NCBI RefSeq assembly: GCF_016654015.1
Contig: NZ_JAEPWM010000010.1
Coordinates: forward strand, 62,001-126,000
Direction of reading: 5' to 3'
Length of the DNA stretch: 64,000 nt
DNA from: Ramlibacter ginsenosidimutans
Lineage (GTDB): Bacteria > Pseudomonadota > Gammaproteobacteria > Burkholderiales > Burkholderiaceae_C
This document shows positions 63,929 to 64,000 of this stretch, in pieces. The notes beneath the pieces were generated by a model. That model made no database searches. It had not been told where the DNA came from and worked only from the letters and a program-made list of their open reading frames with translations. A program made the position numbers and the translations under genes. Numbering within the stretch: position 1 is the first letter of the stretch; every line of letters starts with the position of its first letter.

Positions 63929-64000
63929 GGCGCGCCCTCCCCGCAGCAACCCCTTGCCGATTTTTAAGGGAGCTGCGGCCAGGCGGCCGCGCCGGCGCGC

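Overview
The window is about 64 kb of very GC-rich, densely packed bacterial chromosome. Gene content and order point to the Burkholderiales, most likely a Comamonadaceae relative (Ramlibacter/Variovorax-like). The clues are glyA-nrdR beside a minor-pilin/pilY1 cluster and the rib genes, a TAXI-type TRAP transporter with a TctE-like kinase, ybgC-tolQRA, and many genes coupled by 4-base start/stop overlaps. The taxonomic call is inference; no ribosomal RNA gene is present. Nothing here looks like a phage, plasmid, insertion sequence or CRISPR array.

Layout. 1-5.8 kb: a response regulator (cut by the left edge), its sensor kinase, Hsp15 and a TAXI-TRAP transporter. 5.9-6.5 kb: two tiny genes and tRNA-Ser(GCU). 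6.9-12.9 kb: type IV minor-pilin locus A (fimT-pilV-pilW-pilX-pilY1-pilE). 12.9-18.5 kb, minus strand: lysC, tilS, accA, an AlkA-like glycosylase and cysS. 18.7-23.7 kb: a TPR lipid/periplasm-type protein, an L,D-transpeptidase, two cyclophilins, lpxH and an MtfA-like peptidase. 23.8-26.5 kb, minus: a large DUF349 protein. 26.5-27.3 kb: a structured, gene-free region. 27.3-30.1 kb: a lytic transglycosylase, a ZTP riboswitch, glyA and nrdR. 30.1-40.0 kb: a lone fimT-like pseudopilin, a TonB-like protein, and minor-pilin locus B (pilE-fimT-pilV-pilW-pilX-pilY1). 40.1-47.6 kb: a tight run ribD-ribE-ribBA-ribH-nusB-aminotransferase-ybgC-tolQ-tolR-tolA. 47.8-51.3 kb, minus: dnaE. 51.3-56.8 kb: trhO and a redox group (pirin, WrbA, flavodoxin, DoxX, second pirin, LysR). 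56.8-62.9 kb: gluQ, trmB, a transglutaminase-like protein, a TlpA-like thioredoxin and alaS. 63-64 kb: two small membrane proteins.

The most interesting points are: two complete minor-pilin/PilY1 loci of different architecture within 35 kb (one PilY1 keeps a calcium loop but has no VWA domain, the other the reverse, with Trp/Cys repeats added); a ZTP riboswitch on glyA; large palindromic intergenic elements placed at convergent gene ends; a dispersed repeat that has become the N-terminus of a Tat-exported thioredoxin; a RibBA whose GTP cyclohydrolase II half lacks its zinc ligands; an lpxH that appears to start at CTG; and several mRNAs that look leaderless.
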